Assembly (NCBI GenBank): GCA_003241055.1
Contig: QFOD01000021.1
Location: forward strand, 1-64,000
Length of the DNA stretch: 64,000 nucleotides
Source of the DNA: Roseateles depolymerans
Lineage (GTDB): Bacteria > Pseudomonadota > Gammaproteobacteria > Burkholderiales > Burkholderiaceae_C
Reading direction: 5' to 3'
Each line of letters starts with the position of its first letter. Position 1 is the stretch's first letter. A program made the translations under genes and the position numbers. The notes beneath the pieces are model-generated. The model worked only from the letters and a program-made list of their open reading frames with translations. It ran no database searches and was not told where the DNA came from. Positions 42,466-51,331 of the stretch are shown piece after piece.

Positions 42466-43152
42466 TCACTGGATCTCGCTCCCCCATCGCCCCCACCTCG
42501 GGGCCATCCGCCAGCCGTCCTCGCCCAGCCAGTCGGCCGATACCAGCACATGATGGGCGCGGCCGATGAAGGCCTGGCGGGGCACGGGGCCGAAGTAGCG
42601 GGAGTCCTCGCTGTTGTCGCGGTTGTCGCCCATCATGAAGAACTGGTCGGGCGGGAGCGTGATCTCGGCCATGTCGCGGCGCGCGGTCACGGCGGGCAGC
42701 TGCTGCACCAGGTGGGGCCGGCCGGGCAGGTGCTCGGTGCGGCGCAACGCGTCGGTGGCCCAGCCGGGGGCCAGCCACTCGCCGGCATGCTGGGCAGGGC
42801 CATAGGCCAGCGGCTGGCCGTTGATCCACAGCTGGTCGTCATGCAACGCGATGCGGTCGCCGGGCAGGCCCACGATGCGTTTGATCAGCCGGGTGCCGGT
42901 GGCCGGCGAGCTGAAGGTGACGACGTCGCCCCGTCGTGGCTCGCCCAGCGGCAGCAGCACCACGTCGGTCAGCGGCAGCTTGAGGTCGTAGGCCAGCCGG
43001 TTCACCAGCACGACATCGCCCTCCTTGAGCGTGGGCCGCATGGAGCCGGAGGGAATGGGGTTCCAGTCCGCCACCGCGGTGCGCAGCAGCGCAAAGCTGA
43101 CCAGGAAGAGCAGGAAGCCGCGGTTGTTGCGGAGCAGGGTTCGGTACTTCAT
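42466..43152 (-). CDS. lepB: Signal peptidase I
   Basis: This encodes 228 residues from the ATG at 43152; longer in-frame starts run through low-quality sequence. The Ser/Lys dyad is Ser37 (I-P-S-G-S-M-R-P-T-L) and Lys91 (R-L-I-K-R-I-V-G-L-P-G-D), with the family box G-D-N-R-D-N-S-E-D-S-R at about 175-186. It removes signal peptides at the outer face of the inner membrane. It is short, has a single N-terminal membrane segment and is not next to lepA or rnc, so it may be an accessory copy. Confidence 0.9.
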   Translation of the reverse strand: MKYRTLLRNNRGFLLFLVSFALLRTAVADWNPIPSGSMRPTLKEGDVVLVNRLAYDLKLPLTDVVLLPLGEPRRGDVVTFSSPATGTRLIKRIVGLPGDRIALHDDQLWINGQPLAYGPAQHAGEWLAPGWATDALRRTEHLPGRPHLVQQLPAVTARRDMAEITLPPDQFFMMGDNRDNSEDSRYFGPVPRQAFIGRAHHVLVSADWLGEDGWRMAPRWGRWGSEIQ

Positions 43153-43360
43153 GGGGCCGATGCTGACCGGGCCGGGCGCGGCCGCGGCGGGCGGGCCGGC
43201 GAATGGCAGGCCGGGGCGCATGAGTGGCCGACGGCGACGCGCAATGGCAGGTGACGGCCGGCCGGGCGCTGAATGCCGCCGATTGCCGTGGAAAGCCGCG
43301 GGCCGAGCCGGCCCTGTGGCACAGTGCGGCCGCCGCGGCGTTGCCGCCCGCTGTCCTTTG

Positions 43361-43870
43361 ATGCCCATGTCCGTCTCGTCCTCGTCGCGGTTTCGTTCGT
43401 CCAAGGCCTTGTTGCTGGGCTGTCTGCTGGGGGTGGCTGCTGCGGCGGTGCTGGGCGGCTTGGCGTCGCGCGGGGCGCCGGTGTTCTATGCGCAGTTGGC
43501 CAGGCCGTCCTGGGCGCCGCCTGCGGGGGTGTTCGGGCCGGTGTGGTCGCTGCTCTACACGCTGATGGCGGTGGCGGCCTGGTTGGTGGCCCGCGAGCCG
43601 GCCGCGCCCGGGCGCCGATGGGCGCTGGGTCTGTTCGTCGCGCAGCTGGCGGCGAATGCGCTGTGGTCCTGGTTGTTTTTCGCGTGGCGCGATGGCCGGC
43701 TGGCCTTCGTGGACGTGCTGCTGTTGCTGGCCCTGGTGGCGCTGACGGCCTGGCGCTTCTGGCGGGTGCGCCCGCTGGCCGGGCTGCTCCTGCTGCCCTA
43801 CCTGGCCTGGGTGGGCTTCGCGTCGGTGCTGACCTGGGCCGTCTGGCAGGGCAATCCGCAGCTGCTTTGA
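43361..43870 (+). CDS. tspO: TspO/MBR family protein
   Basis: This encodes 169 residues from the ATG at 43361; a second ATG is at 43367. There are five membrane helices. Family motifs are R-P-S-W-A-P-P-A-G-V-F-G-P-V-W-S-L-L-Y after the first helix and N-A-L-W-S-W-L-F-F in the middle. TspO is a tryptophan-rich outer-membrane sensor/transporter that binds porphyrins and affects pigment gene expression and oxidative stress in photosynthetic relatives. No photosynthesis genes are in the window. Confidence 0.92.
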   Translation: MPMSVSSSSRFRSSKALLLGCLLGVAAAAVLGGLASRGAPVFYAQLARPSWAPPAGVFGPVWSLLYTLMAVAAWLVAREPAAPGRRWALGLFVAQLAANALWSWLFFAWRDGRLAFVDVLLLLALVALTAWRFWRVRPLAGLLLLPYLAWVGFASVLTWAVWQGNPQLL

Positions 43871-43919
43871 GCCCCCGGGGAGCGGGGCCGCGCCAGAGGG
43901 GCGACGGTAAACTGCCGCG

Positions 43920-44609
43920 ATGCCCGTTTTGCTTGCCTTAGACAGCGCGACCGACACGATGGCGCTGGTCCTCGTGACGCCCGGCGGGGTCACCTGTTTC
44001 GAGGCCGCGGGCGGCCCGCAGGCCTCGGCCCGCATGCTGCCCGAGGTGCGGGCGCTGCTGCAGGCCGCGGGCCTGACGCTGACCGATGTGGACGCCATCG
44101 CCTTCGGCAAGGGCCCCGGGGCCTTCACCGGCCTGCGTACCGCCTGCGCCGTGGCCCAGGGCCTGGCGCTGGGGGCGGACAAGCCGGTGCTGGCCATCGA
44201 CAGCCTGATGCTGGTGGCCGAGGACGCCCGCGCCCAGGGGGCCGGGGACGACATCTGGGTGGCGATGGATGCCCGCATCGGCGAGATCTACGCCGCCCAC
44301 TACCGCTGGGCGTCGGGTGGCTGGCAGGTGCTGGAGGCCCCGGCGCTGTATGCCCCGGAGGCCCTGGTGGCGCACTGGGCGGCGCAGGGCGAGCCGCTGG
44401 CGGTGGCCGGCACCGCGCTGACCGAATATGCCCAGAAGCTGGGCGAGCGCCCGCGCGCCTGGCCGCGCACGGTGTCGCGGGCCCGCGCGCTGGGCGCCCT
44501 GGCCCTGGCCGCCTGGCAGCGCGGCGAGCGCCTGGATCCGGCCGAAGCCCTGCCGGTGTATGTGCGCGACAAGGTGGCGCTGACCACCGCGGAACGGGAG
44601 CGCGCATGA
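43920..44609 (+). CDS. tsaB: tRNA threonylcarbamoyladenosine biosynthesis protein TsaB
   Basis: This encodes 229 residues. TsaB partners TsaD in making the t6A modification at position 37 of ANN-decoding tRNAs. It shows the ASKHA fold: L-A-L-D-S-A-T-D-T at the start, G-K-G-P-G-A-F-T-G-L-R at about 61-71 and M-D-A-R-I-G-E-I-Y-A at about 117-126. It is the first of a chain of overlapping genes; its stop overlaps the rimI start by 4 bases. Confidence 0.94.
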   Translation: MPVLLALDSATDTMALVLVTPGGVTCFEAAGGPQASARMLPEVRALLQAAGLTLTDVDAIAFGKGPGAFTGLRTACAVAQGLALGADKPVLAIDSLMLVAEDARAQGAGDDIWVAMDARIGEIYAAHYRWASGGWQVLEAPALYAPEALVAHWAAQGEPLAVAGTALTEYAQKLGERPRAWPRTVSRARALGALALAAWQRGERLDPAEALPVYVRDKVALTTAERERA

Positions 44610-45106
44610 GCGCCCAGCCCCAGCACGGCCTGCCGGCCTGGGAGGCCGCGGCGATGCGCGTGCCCGATCTGACCGAGGTGATGGCCGTGGAGCGCCAGGC
44701 CTATCCGGTGCCGTGGACGCACGGCAACTTCGTCGACGCCATCGCGGCGGGCTATCCCGCCGAGGTGCTGCGCGGGCCGCAGCTCGAGCTGCTGGGCTAC
44801 TGGGTGGCCATGGCCGGTGTGGACGAGATGCATCTGCTCAACATCACCGTGGCGCCGGCCTGCCAGGGCCGTGGGCTGGCGGTGCTGATGCTGGACCGGC
44901 TGTCGGCACTGTGCCGGGTGCAGGGCCTGACGCAGCTGTGGCTGGAGGTGCGGGACAGCAATGCGCGCGCGCGCCAGGTCTACGAGCGCTATGGCTTCGT
45001 GGCCGTGGGGCGGCGGCGTGCCTACTACCCGGTGCTGCAGGGGCCGCGCGAGGACGCGGTGCTGATGAGCCTGCAGCTGGCTGCCCCATCGGAGGCGCCG
45101 CGATGA
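44606..45106 (+). CDS. rimI: Ribosomal protein S18 alanine N-acetyltransferase RimI
   Basis: This encodes 166 residues. GNAT motifs are present: V-M-A-V-E-R-Q-A-Y-P-V-P-W-T near the start, the acetyl-CoA loop C-Q-G-R-G-L-A at about 88-94, and the C-terminal Y-E-R-Y-G-F-V-A-V-G-R-R-R-A-Y-Y-P. It acetylates the N-terminus of S18. It follows tsaB in the usual proteobacterial order, and its stop overlaps the next start (ATGA). Confidence 0.92.
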   Translation: MSAQPQHGLPAWEAAAMRVPDLTEVMAVERQAYPVPWTHGNFVDAIAAGYPAEVLRGPQLELLGYWVAMAGVDEMHLLNITVAPACQGRGLAVLMLDRLSALCRVQGLTQLWLEVRDSNARARQVYERYGFVAVGRRRAYYPVLQGPREDAVLMSLQLAAPSEAPR

Positions 45107-45960
45107 GTTGGGACGAGCGCCAGCGCGCGATGCTGGCCGAGATGGGCCTGCGGCTGCCGCCGCTGCGCAGCGATGCCGCGGTGCCGGCCGTGGACGATGC
45201 GCCGCCGGCCGCGGCCCGCCCGCAGTCGCGCAGGGATGCCGCCGTGGACGAACGTGCCGACCCGCCGCCCGAGCTGCCGGCGCCGCCACCGGCCCAGCCC
45301 GCAGCGCGTGCTGCGCGGCCGGCGAGCCCGGCCGCCGAAGCCGCCGTGGCCCCCGCGCCCCAGGCCGCATCGGCCGCGCTGCCGGGCCTGGAGACGCTGG
45401 GCCTGGAGGCGCTGCGCGAGGCGCTGCCGTCCTGCCAGGCCTGCGGACTGTGCGGCCAGCGCCGGCTGCCAGTGTTCGGCGCCGGGGCGGGCGAGGCGGC
45501 GGCCCGCTGGCTGGTGGTGACCGACCCATCCGACGAGGCCGACGATGCCGCGGGCCAGCCGCTGGTGGGCGATGCCGGCCGGCTGCTGGACCGCATGCTG
45601 GCCGCGGTGGGCGAGCGCCGCAGCGGCGAGTCCCCCGGCGCCTTCGTGACGCCGCTGGTGAAGTGCCGGCCGGCGCGTGGCCGGGCGCCCAATGCGGCCG
45701 AGCTCGAGGCCTGCGAGGCCATCCTGGCCCGCCAGCTCGCGCTGCTGCAGCCGCGGGTGCTGCTGGCCATGGGCCCGCAGGCCGCACGGCGGCTGACCGG
45801 CTCGGCCGAGCCGCTGGGGCGACTGCGGGGGCGTGTGCACCAGTGGCACGGCACCCCCCTGGTCGTCACCTACCATCCGGCGTATCTGTTGCGCTCGGCG
45901 GCCGACAAGGCCGGTGCCTGGGAAGATCTGTGTCTGGCCCGTTCGATTCTGAACCCCTGA
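45103..45960 (+). CDS. Uracil-DNA glycosylase family protein (Fe-S, family 4-like)
   Basis: This encodes 285 residues. After an acidic/Pro-Ala-rich leader of about 90 residues lies a UDG domain. Four Cys suit the 4Fe-4S cluster of family 4: S-C-Q-A-C-G-L-C near 110-117, then two Cys 16 residues apart after V-K. The motif near the C-terminus is T-Y-H-P-A-Y-L-L-R. Motif A, normally G-E-A-P-G with a nearby Glu, reads T-D-P-S-D-E-A-D-D-A-A-G-Q-P, so glycosylase activity is uncertain. It overlaps rimI by 4 bases and the next gene by 31. Confidence 0.85.
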   Translation: MSWDERQRAMLAEMGLRLPPLRSDAAVPAVDDAPPAAARPQSRRDAAVDERADPPPELPAPPPAQPAARAARPASPAAEAAVAPAPQAASAALPGLETLGLEALREALPSCQACGLCGQRRLPVFGAGAGEAAARWLVVTDPSDEADDAAGQPLVGDAGRLLDRMLAAVGERRSGESPGAFVTPLVKCRPARGRAPNAAELEACEAILARQLALLQPRVLLAMGPQAARRLTGSAEPLGRLRGRVHQWHGTPLVVTYHPAYLLRSAADKAGAWEDLCLARSILNP

Positions 45961-48002
45961 ACTCGGCGTCGGCCGACGTGCTGGCGGCCCGGCTGCGGCT
46001 GGTGTCCAACCTCGTGCCCGCCTGGATCGCGCTCTACGAGGCGGGCACCTACCGCTGCCTGTTCGCCAACCGCGGCTATGCCGAGGCCTTCGGTCTCACC
46101 GAGCAGAGCATCATCGGCCTGACCTTCGGCGAGATCGTTGGCGAGGCGGCGCTGGCCGCGGTGCAGCCGGCGGTGGACCGCGTGGTGCGCGAGCAGGTGT
46201 GCGTGACCTACGAGCGCGAGCTGCCGCCCGGCGGCAACGCGCCGCGCCATATCGAGGTGCAGCTGGTGCCGCACTTCGACGACGGCGGCACGCTGCTGGG
46301 CTGCTGCGTGCTGGTCAACGACATCACGCGCCACCGGCTCGCGGAGCGCCAGGTGCGCGAGTCCGAGGCGCGGCTGGCGAAGTTCATGGACGCCTCGGTC
46401 GAGGGCATCGTGTTCCACAAGGACGGCATCACCACCGACGCCAACCGCCCGGTGTGCGAACTGACCGGCTACCGGCTCGACGAGGTGCTGGGGCGGCATG
46501 TGCTGTCCTTCCTGCCGCCCGACGAGGTGGACAAGGTGCGCGACGTGATGATCAGCGGTCGCGAGACCCGCTACGAGACGCTGCTGCTGCACAAGGACGG
46601 GCACCGCCTGCCGGTGGAGCTGATCGTGCGCACGCTGGAGCGCGATGGCGAGTCGCTGCGCATGACCATCGTGCGCGACATCCGCGACCGGGTCGACAGT
46701 GAGGCCCGCATCCAGTACCTGGCCGAGCACGACAGCCTGACCGGCCTGCTGAACCGCCCGGCGTTCATGGAGCGCATGGCCCGGCGCATCAACCTCGCCG
46801 CGCATGACGGCGAGATGCTGGCGCTGCTGTTCATCGACCTGGACAACTTCAAGCGCGTGAACGATTCGCTGGGCCACCTGGAAGGCGACCAGGTGCTGGT
46901 GACCGTGGCCGAGCGGCTGACCAGCGCGCTGCGCGACAGCGACCTGGTCGGCCGCTTCGGCGGCGACGAGTTCGTCGTGCTGCTGACGGAGCTGGGCGAC
47001 CGTGACGACGCCAAGGTCGTGCTGCAGGCGCTGCTGTCGCTGGTGGAGGTGCCGGTGAAGGCCGACGGCCGGGCGCTGTCGGTGACGCCGTCCATCGGCG
47101 TGGCCTTCTTCCCGGACGACGGCCGGCATGCGGACGAGCTGATCCAGCACGCCGACACCGCGATGTACCGCGCCAAGGCCCGCGGCCGTGCGACCTACCA
47201 GTTCTTCGAGCCGGCGCAGGCCGAGGCGGTCTATGCCGACCTGGTGCTGGAGGCCGAACTGGCGGAGGCGCTGACACGCAGCGAGTTCGAGCTCTTCTTC
47301 CAGCCCCAGGTCGAGGCCTCCACCGGTCGGCTGAGCGGCGCCGAGGCGCTGCTGCGCTGGCGTCATCCGCGCCGGGGCCTGCTGGGGCCGGACCACTTCA
47401 TCGCCGTGGCCGAGCGTCTGCCGCTGATGCACGACCTGGGCACCTGGGTGCTGCGCGAGGCGGCGCTGACGGCCCGGCGCTGGCGCGAGATGGGCCTGAG
47501 CCATGCGCGCATCGCGGTGAACCTGTCCAGCATGCAGTTCCAGCTCGAGGGCTTCGTCGACACCGTGCGCGAGGTGCTGCAGGAGACCGGCGCGCAGGGC
47601 GACTGGCTGGAGCTGGAGCTCACCGAGCGCATGCTGGTGGACGACATCGAACACGCGCCGCACACGCTGGCCGCGCTGCGTGCGCTGGGGCTGAGCGTGT
47701 CCATGGACGACTTCGGCACCGGCTACACCTCGCTGTCCCACCTGACCGAACTGCCGGTGGACAAGCTCAAGATCGACCAGAGCTTCATCGCGCGCCTGCC
47801 GGCGGACCGCGGCGCCCAGGCCATCACCCGTGCCATCGTGCAGATGGCCGTGGGCCTGGGGCTGGACGTCACCGCCGAGGGCGTACGCGCCAACGAGCAA
47901 TGGCAGCTGCTGGCCGGCTGGGGCTGCGGGCAGCTGCAGGGCGAGCTGATCGGCCCGCCCATGCCTGCCCCGGCCTTCGAGGCCTGGGCCCGAACCCGAT
48001 GA
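45930..48002 (+). CDS. PAS-GGDEF-EAL cyclic-di-GMP enzyme
   Basis: This encodes about 690 residues from a GTG at 45930 inside the UDG gene; a GTG at 45978 is an alternative. Two PAS domains (about 15-125 and 135-255) lead to a GGDEF domain with intact G-G-D-E-F near 342 and an RxxD inhibitory site (R-D-S-D). An EAL domain follows with A-E-A-L-L-R-W near 470, E-L-T-E-R-M, D-D-F-G-T-G-Y and K-I-D-Q-S-F. Both active sites look complete, so net activity cannot be predicted. It has no membrane segment and sits in a housekeeping operon. Confidence 0.9.
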   Translation: MSGPFDSEPLNSASADVLAARLRLVSNLVPAWIALYEAGTYRCLFANRGYAEAFGLTEQSIIGLTFGEIVGEAALAAVQPAVDRVVREQVCVTYERELPPGGNAPRHIEVQLVPHFDDGGTLLGCCVLVNDITRHRLAERQVRESEARLAKFMDASVEGIVFHKDGITTDANRPVCELTGYRLDEVLGRHVLSFLPPDEVDKVRDVMISGRETRYETLLLHKDGHRLPVELIVRTLERDGESLRMTIVRDIRDRVDSEARIQYLAEHDSLTGLLNRPAFMERMARRINLAAHDGEMLALLFIDLDNFKRVNDSLGHLEGDQVLVTVAERLTSALRDSDLVGRFGGDEFVVLLTELGDRDDAKVVLQALLSLVEVPVKADGRALSVTPSIGVAFFPDDGRHADELIQHADTAMYRAKARGRATYQFFEPAQAEAVYADLVLEAELAEALTRSEFELFFQPQVEASTGRLSGAEALLRWRHPRRGLLGPDHFIAVAERLPLMHDLGTWVLREAALTARRWREMGLSHARIAVNLSSMQFQLEGFVDTVREVLQETGAQGDWLELELTERMLVDDIEHAPHTLAALRALGLSVSMDDFGTGYTSLSHLTELPVDKLKIDQSFIARLPADRGAQAITRAIVQMAVGLGLDVTAEGVRANEQWQLLAGWGCGQLQGELIGPPMPAPAFEAWARTR

Positions 48003-49078
48003 ACCTGAATGAACTGATCCATGCCGAGATCGCCCGTGCGGGGGGCTGGCTGGGCTTCGACCGTTTCATGTCGCTGGCGCTGTATGCGCCGGGGCTGGGC
48101 TACTACGCCGGCGGTCGCCGCAAGTTCGGCCTGATGCCGGAGCAGGGCTCCGATTTCGTCACCGCACCCGAGCTGTCGCCGCTGTTCGGCCGGGCGCTGG
48201 CGCGCCAGATCGCGCAGGCGCTGCAGCAGACCGGCTGCCGCGAGGTGGTGGAGTTCGGTGCCGGCTCCGGGGCGCTGGCGGCCCAGCTGATCACCGAGCT
48301 GGACGCGCTCGGCGCGGGCCTGGCGCGCTACCGCATCGTCGAGCTGTCGGCCTCGCTGCGTGAGCGTCAGCAGGAGCGGCTGGCCGCCTGGGCCGACCGC
48401 GTGGAGTGGCTCGATGAACTGCCCGAGGCGCTGGAGGCGGTCTGCGTGGGCAACGAGGTGCTCGACGCCATGCCAGTGCAGCTGCTGGCCTTCGATGGCA
48501 GCCGCTGGTGCGAGCGTGGCGTGATCGGCGCGGGGGCGGGTTTTGCGTTCGAGGATCGCGACACCGCCCTGCGCCCGCCGCTGGAGGCCGCCTACGTGCC
48601 CGGCACCGTCACCGAGATCCACGCTCAGGCCGAGGCCTTCGTCGCCACGCTGGCCCGGCACCTGACGCGCGGCGCGCTGTTCCTGATCGACTACGGCTTC
48701 CCGGAATCGGAGTACTACCTGCCGCAGCGCCACGGCGGCACGCTGATGTGCCACCAGGCCCACCGTGCCGACCCCGATCCGCTGGTGGCCGTGGGCGACA
48801 AGGACATCACCGCCCACGTGAACTTCACCGGCATCGCGCTGGCCGGGCAGGCGGCCGGGCTGGAGGTGCTGGGCTACACCAGTCAGGGGCACTTCCTGCT
48901 GAACTGCGGCCTGGCCGAACTGATGGCCGAGGCCGACCTGCCGACCCGCACCATGGCCCACCGGCTGCTCGCCGAGCACGAGATGGGCGAGCTGTTCAAG
49001 GTGATCGGCTTTGCCGTGGCGGGCGCCGGCTTCGACGCGCTGGGCTTTACCCGCGGCGATAGAACCCACCGGCTCTGA
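47999..49078 (+). CDS. MidA/NDUFAF7-type SAM-dependent methyltransferase
   Basis: This encodes 359 residues; its ATG overlaps the previous stop (ATGA). Family marks are S-L-A-L-Y-A-P-G-L-G-Y-Y-A near the start, D-F-V-T-A-P-E-L-S-P-L-F, the SAM site V-V-E-F-G-A-G-S-G-A-L-A at about 83-94, and G-N-E-V-L-D-A-M-P-V. The mitochondrial homologue methylates an arginine of complex I subunit NDUFS2; the bacterial substrate is unproven. It ends the overlapping chain that starts with tsaB. Confidence 0.9.
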   Translation: MNLNELIHAEIARAGGWLGFDRFMSLALYAPGLGYYAGGRRKFGLMPEQGSDFVTAPELSPLFGRALARQIAQALQQTGCREVVEFGAGSGALAAQLITELDALGAGLARYRIVELSASLRERQQERLAAWADRVEWLDELPEALEAVCVGNEVLDAMPVQLLAFDGSRWCERGVIGAGAGFAFEDRDTALRPPLEAAYVPGTVTEIHAQAEAFVATLARHLTRGALFLIDYGFPESEYYLPQRHGGTLMCHQAHRADPDPLVAVGDKDITAHVNFTGIALAGQAAGLEVLGYTSQGHFLLNCGLAELMAEADLPTRTMAHRLLAEHEMGELFKVIGFAVAGAGFDALGFTRGDRTHRL

Positions 49079-49172
49079 GCCCATGTGCCCGGCGCTGGCG
49101 GCGCCGGCGCGTCTGCCGCATCATGCGCCGCGCGGGGCCGGCCAAGGCTGGGGCGCCGTACGGGAGGTGCTG

Positions 49173-49496
49173 ATGAAAAGCTGGATCCTGCCTGCACTGC
49201 TGGCCTGCGCCCAGGCGGCGCCGGTGCGGGCGCAAGCGGTGCCGGAGCCGCTGGTGGCGCGCAGCCTGGCGGCCACCTGCGCCAACTGCCACGGCACCAA
49301 CGGCCAGGCGCGCGGCGCGATGGCGCCGCTGGCCGGCCGCCCGGCCGAGGCCCTGCGCCAGCAATTGGCCGACTTCAGGCGCGGCGCCGCGCCCGGCACC
49401 GTGATGCCGCAGATCGCGCGGGGCTACAGCGATGAGCAGCTGGCCCTGATCGCCGCCTACTTCGCCCGCCAGCCCGCGGCGCGCGCCGCGCCATGA
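49173..49496 (+). CDS. fccA: Monoheme cytochrome c, sulfide dehydrogenase subunit
   Basis: This encodes 107 residues from the ATG at 49173 with a GGGAGG ribosome site. A signal peptide ends near V-R-A-Q-A (about 22). One heme-c site C-A-N-C-H is at about 37-41 and the distal Met ligand lies in G-T-V-M-P-Q-I-A. It is a small class I cytochrome of the cytochrome c553 type. Its stop overlaps the flavoprotein start (ATGA), which identifies it as the electron-accepting subunit of a flavocytochrome c sulfide dehydrogenase. Confidence 0.85.
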   Translation: MKSWILPALLACAQAAPVRAQAVPEPLVARSLAATCANCHGTNGQARGAMAPLAGRPAEALRQQLADFRRGAAPGTVMPQIARGYSDEQLALIAAYFARQPAARAAP

Positions 49497-50764
49497 GCGC
49501 CGGCCTGACACGCCGGGGCTGGCTCGCGCTGAGCGCCGCGCAAGGCCTGACCCTGGCCGGCTGCGCCACCGGGCCGGCCGGGGCCTCGCCGGGGCGGGTG
49601 CTGGTGGTGGGTGGCGGCTTCGGCGGCGCCACCGCGGCGCGCTACCTGAAGCTGTGGGGCGGGGCGGTGGAGGTGACGCTGGTGGAGCGGCAGCCGCGGT
49701 TCGTGTCCTGCCCCATGTCCAACCTCGTCGTGGCCGGGCAGCGCGATCTGGCCAGCATCAGCCACGGCTACGCCGGCCTGCAGGCGCTGGGCGTGCGGTG
49801 CGTGCAAGGCGAGGTGGTGGGGCTGGACCCGGCGGCCAAGACCGTGCAGCTGGCCGATGGCCGGCGCCTGCAGGGCGACCGGCTGGTGCTGGCGCCGGGC
49901 GTGGATTTCATGCCCGAGACCGTGCCCGGCCTGGCCGAGGCGCTGGCGTCCGGGCGCGCGGTGCATGCCTGGAAGGCCGGGCCGCAGACCGAGCTGCTGC
50001 GCCGCCAGCTGCAGGCGCTGCCGGACGGCGGGGTGGTGGCCCTGTCCATCCCCAAGGCGCCCTATCGCTGCCCGCCGGGGCCGTACGAGCGGGCCTGCCT
50101 GGTGGCTGAGTACCTGAAGCGCGCCAAGCCGCGCGCCAAGCTGCTGGTGCTGGATGCCAACCCCGAGATCCAGAGCAAGCGGGCGCTGTTCGAGCGCGCG
50201 TTCGCCGAGCACTACGCCGGCGTGCTGGAGTACCGGCCCAATGCCGAGTTGAAGGAGGTGGCGGGCGGCGTGGCGCGCTTCGAGTTCGAGGACGTGCGGG
50301 CGGATGTGCTGAACCTGATCCCGCCGCAGCGCGCGGGTGATCTGGTGCACGCCGCCGGCCTGGCTCAGGTGAACCGCCGCTGGGTGGGCGTGGACTGGCT
50401 GAGCATGGAGGCCCAGGGCGCGCCGGGCGTGCATGTGCTGGGCGACGCGATCTTCTCCGCGCCGCTGATGCCCAAGTCCGGCCACCTGGCCAATCAGCAG
50501 GCCAAGCTGGCCGCGGCGGCCATCCTGCAACTGCTCAAGGGCGAGCCGGTGAACCCGGCGCCGGTGGTGATGAACACCTGCTACAGCTTTGTGTCGGCCA
50601 GCGAGGCCATCCACGTGGCCTCGGTTCATCAGTACGACGCCACCGAGCGTTTGCTGAAGGTGGTGGCCGGCGCCGGCGGCGTATCGGCCCGGGCCAGTGT
50701 GGCCGAGGCCGGCTATGCGCTCGGCTGGGCCGACAACATCTGGGCCGACAGCCTGGCGCTGTGA
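49493..50764 (+). CDS. fccB: Flavocytochrome c sulfide dehydrogenase, flavoprotein subunit
   Basis: This encodes 423 residues. The N-terminus is Tat-like (T-R-R-G-W-L-A-L-S-A, Arg7/Arg8) and also ends in a possible lipobox (L-A-G-C, Cys24). The FAD site is V-V-G-G-G-F-G-G at 38-45. The redox cysteine pair is Cys193 (P-Y-R-C-P-P-G-P-Y) and Cys363 (N-T-C-Y-S-F-V). It oxidises sulfide to sulfur in the periplasm and passes electrons to the cytochrome encoded just upstream. No sox genes are in the window, so detoxification is as likely as energy gain. Confidence 0.9.
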   Translation: MSAGLTRRGWLALSAAQGLTLAGCATGPAGASPGRVLVVGGGFGGATAARYLKLWGGAVEVTLVERQPRFVSCPMSNLVVAGQRDLASISHGYAGLQALGVRCVQGEVVGLDPAAKTVQLADGRRLQGDRLVLAPGVDFMPETVPGLAEALASGRAVHAWKAGPQTELLRRQLQALPDGGVVALSIPKAPYRCPPGPYERACLVAEYLKRAKPRAKLLVLDANPEIQSKRALFERAFAEHYAGVLEYRPNAELKEVAGGVARFEFEDVRADVLNLIPPQRAGDLVHAAGLAQVNRRWVGVDWLSMEAQGAPGVHVLGDAIFSAPLMPKSGHLANQQAKLAAAAILQLLKGEPVNPAPVVMNTCYSFVSASEAIHVASVHQYDATERLLKVVAGAGGVSARASVAEAGYALGWADNIWADSLAL

Positions 50765-50783
50765 GGCGCCGGGGCCGGGCGGC

Positions 50784-51218
50784 TTACCAGCTGCCCGTGT
50801 TGGGCATCGAGACCCAGGGCTCGGCCGGCGCCAGCGCGGGGCCGGCCTGCAGCAATTCCACCGAGATGCCGTCGGGCGAGCGCACGAAGGCCATGCGGCC
50901 GTCGCGCGGCGGGCGGTTGATCAGCACGCCATGGTCCTGCAGCTTCTGGCAGGCGGCGTAGATGTCGGCCACCTCGTAGGCCAGGTGGCCGAAGTTGCGG
51001 CCGCCGGTATAGGCCTCGCCCTTGCCGTCGGCGTCGGGCCAGTTGTAGGTCAGCTCGACCTGGGCGGCCTCGTCGCCGGGGGCAGCCAGATAGATCAGCG
51101 TGAAGCGGCCGGCCTCGCTGTCGAAGCGCTTGACCTCGCGCAGACCCAGCGCGTCGCAATAGAAACGCATCGACGCGTCGACGTTCTCGACGCGGACCAT
51201 GGTGTGCAGGTATTTCAT
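50784..51218 (-). CDS. gloA: Lactoylglutathione lyase (glyoxalase I)
   Basis: This encodes 144 residues. The metal ligands of a two-module glyoxalase I are visible: His5, Glu55 (V-E-L-T-Y-N-W), His78 (F-G-H-L-A) and Glu121 (S-V-E-L-L-Q). It converts the hemithioacetal of methylglyoxal and glutathione to lactoylglutathione in the cytoplasm. The short length with no inserted loops suits the nickel-dependent E. coli type. Confidence 0.93.
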   Translation of the reverse strand: MKYLHTMVRVENVDASMRFYCDALGLREVKRFDSEAGRFTLIYLAAPGDEAAQVELTYNWPDADGKGEAYTGGRNFGHLAYEVADIYAACQKLQDHGVLINRPPRDGRMAFVRSPDGISVELLQAGPALAPAEPWVSMPNTGSW

Positions 51219-51331
51219 TCGCCGGATTTTCGTTCACGCCCGCGCACCGAGTGAGCGTGGGGTTGCCCGTCCGCTGTCGTTGCTCGGCCCGCCGGTTGAT
51301 GGGGCTCGCTCGTGCGACGACCCAGCGACCG

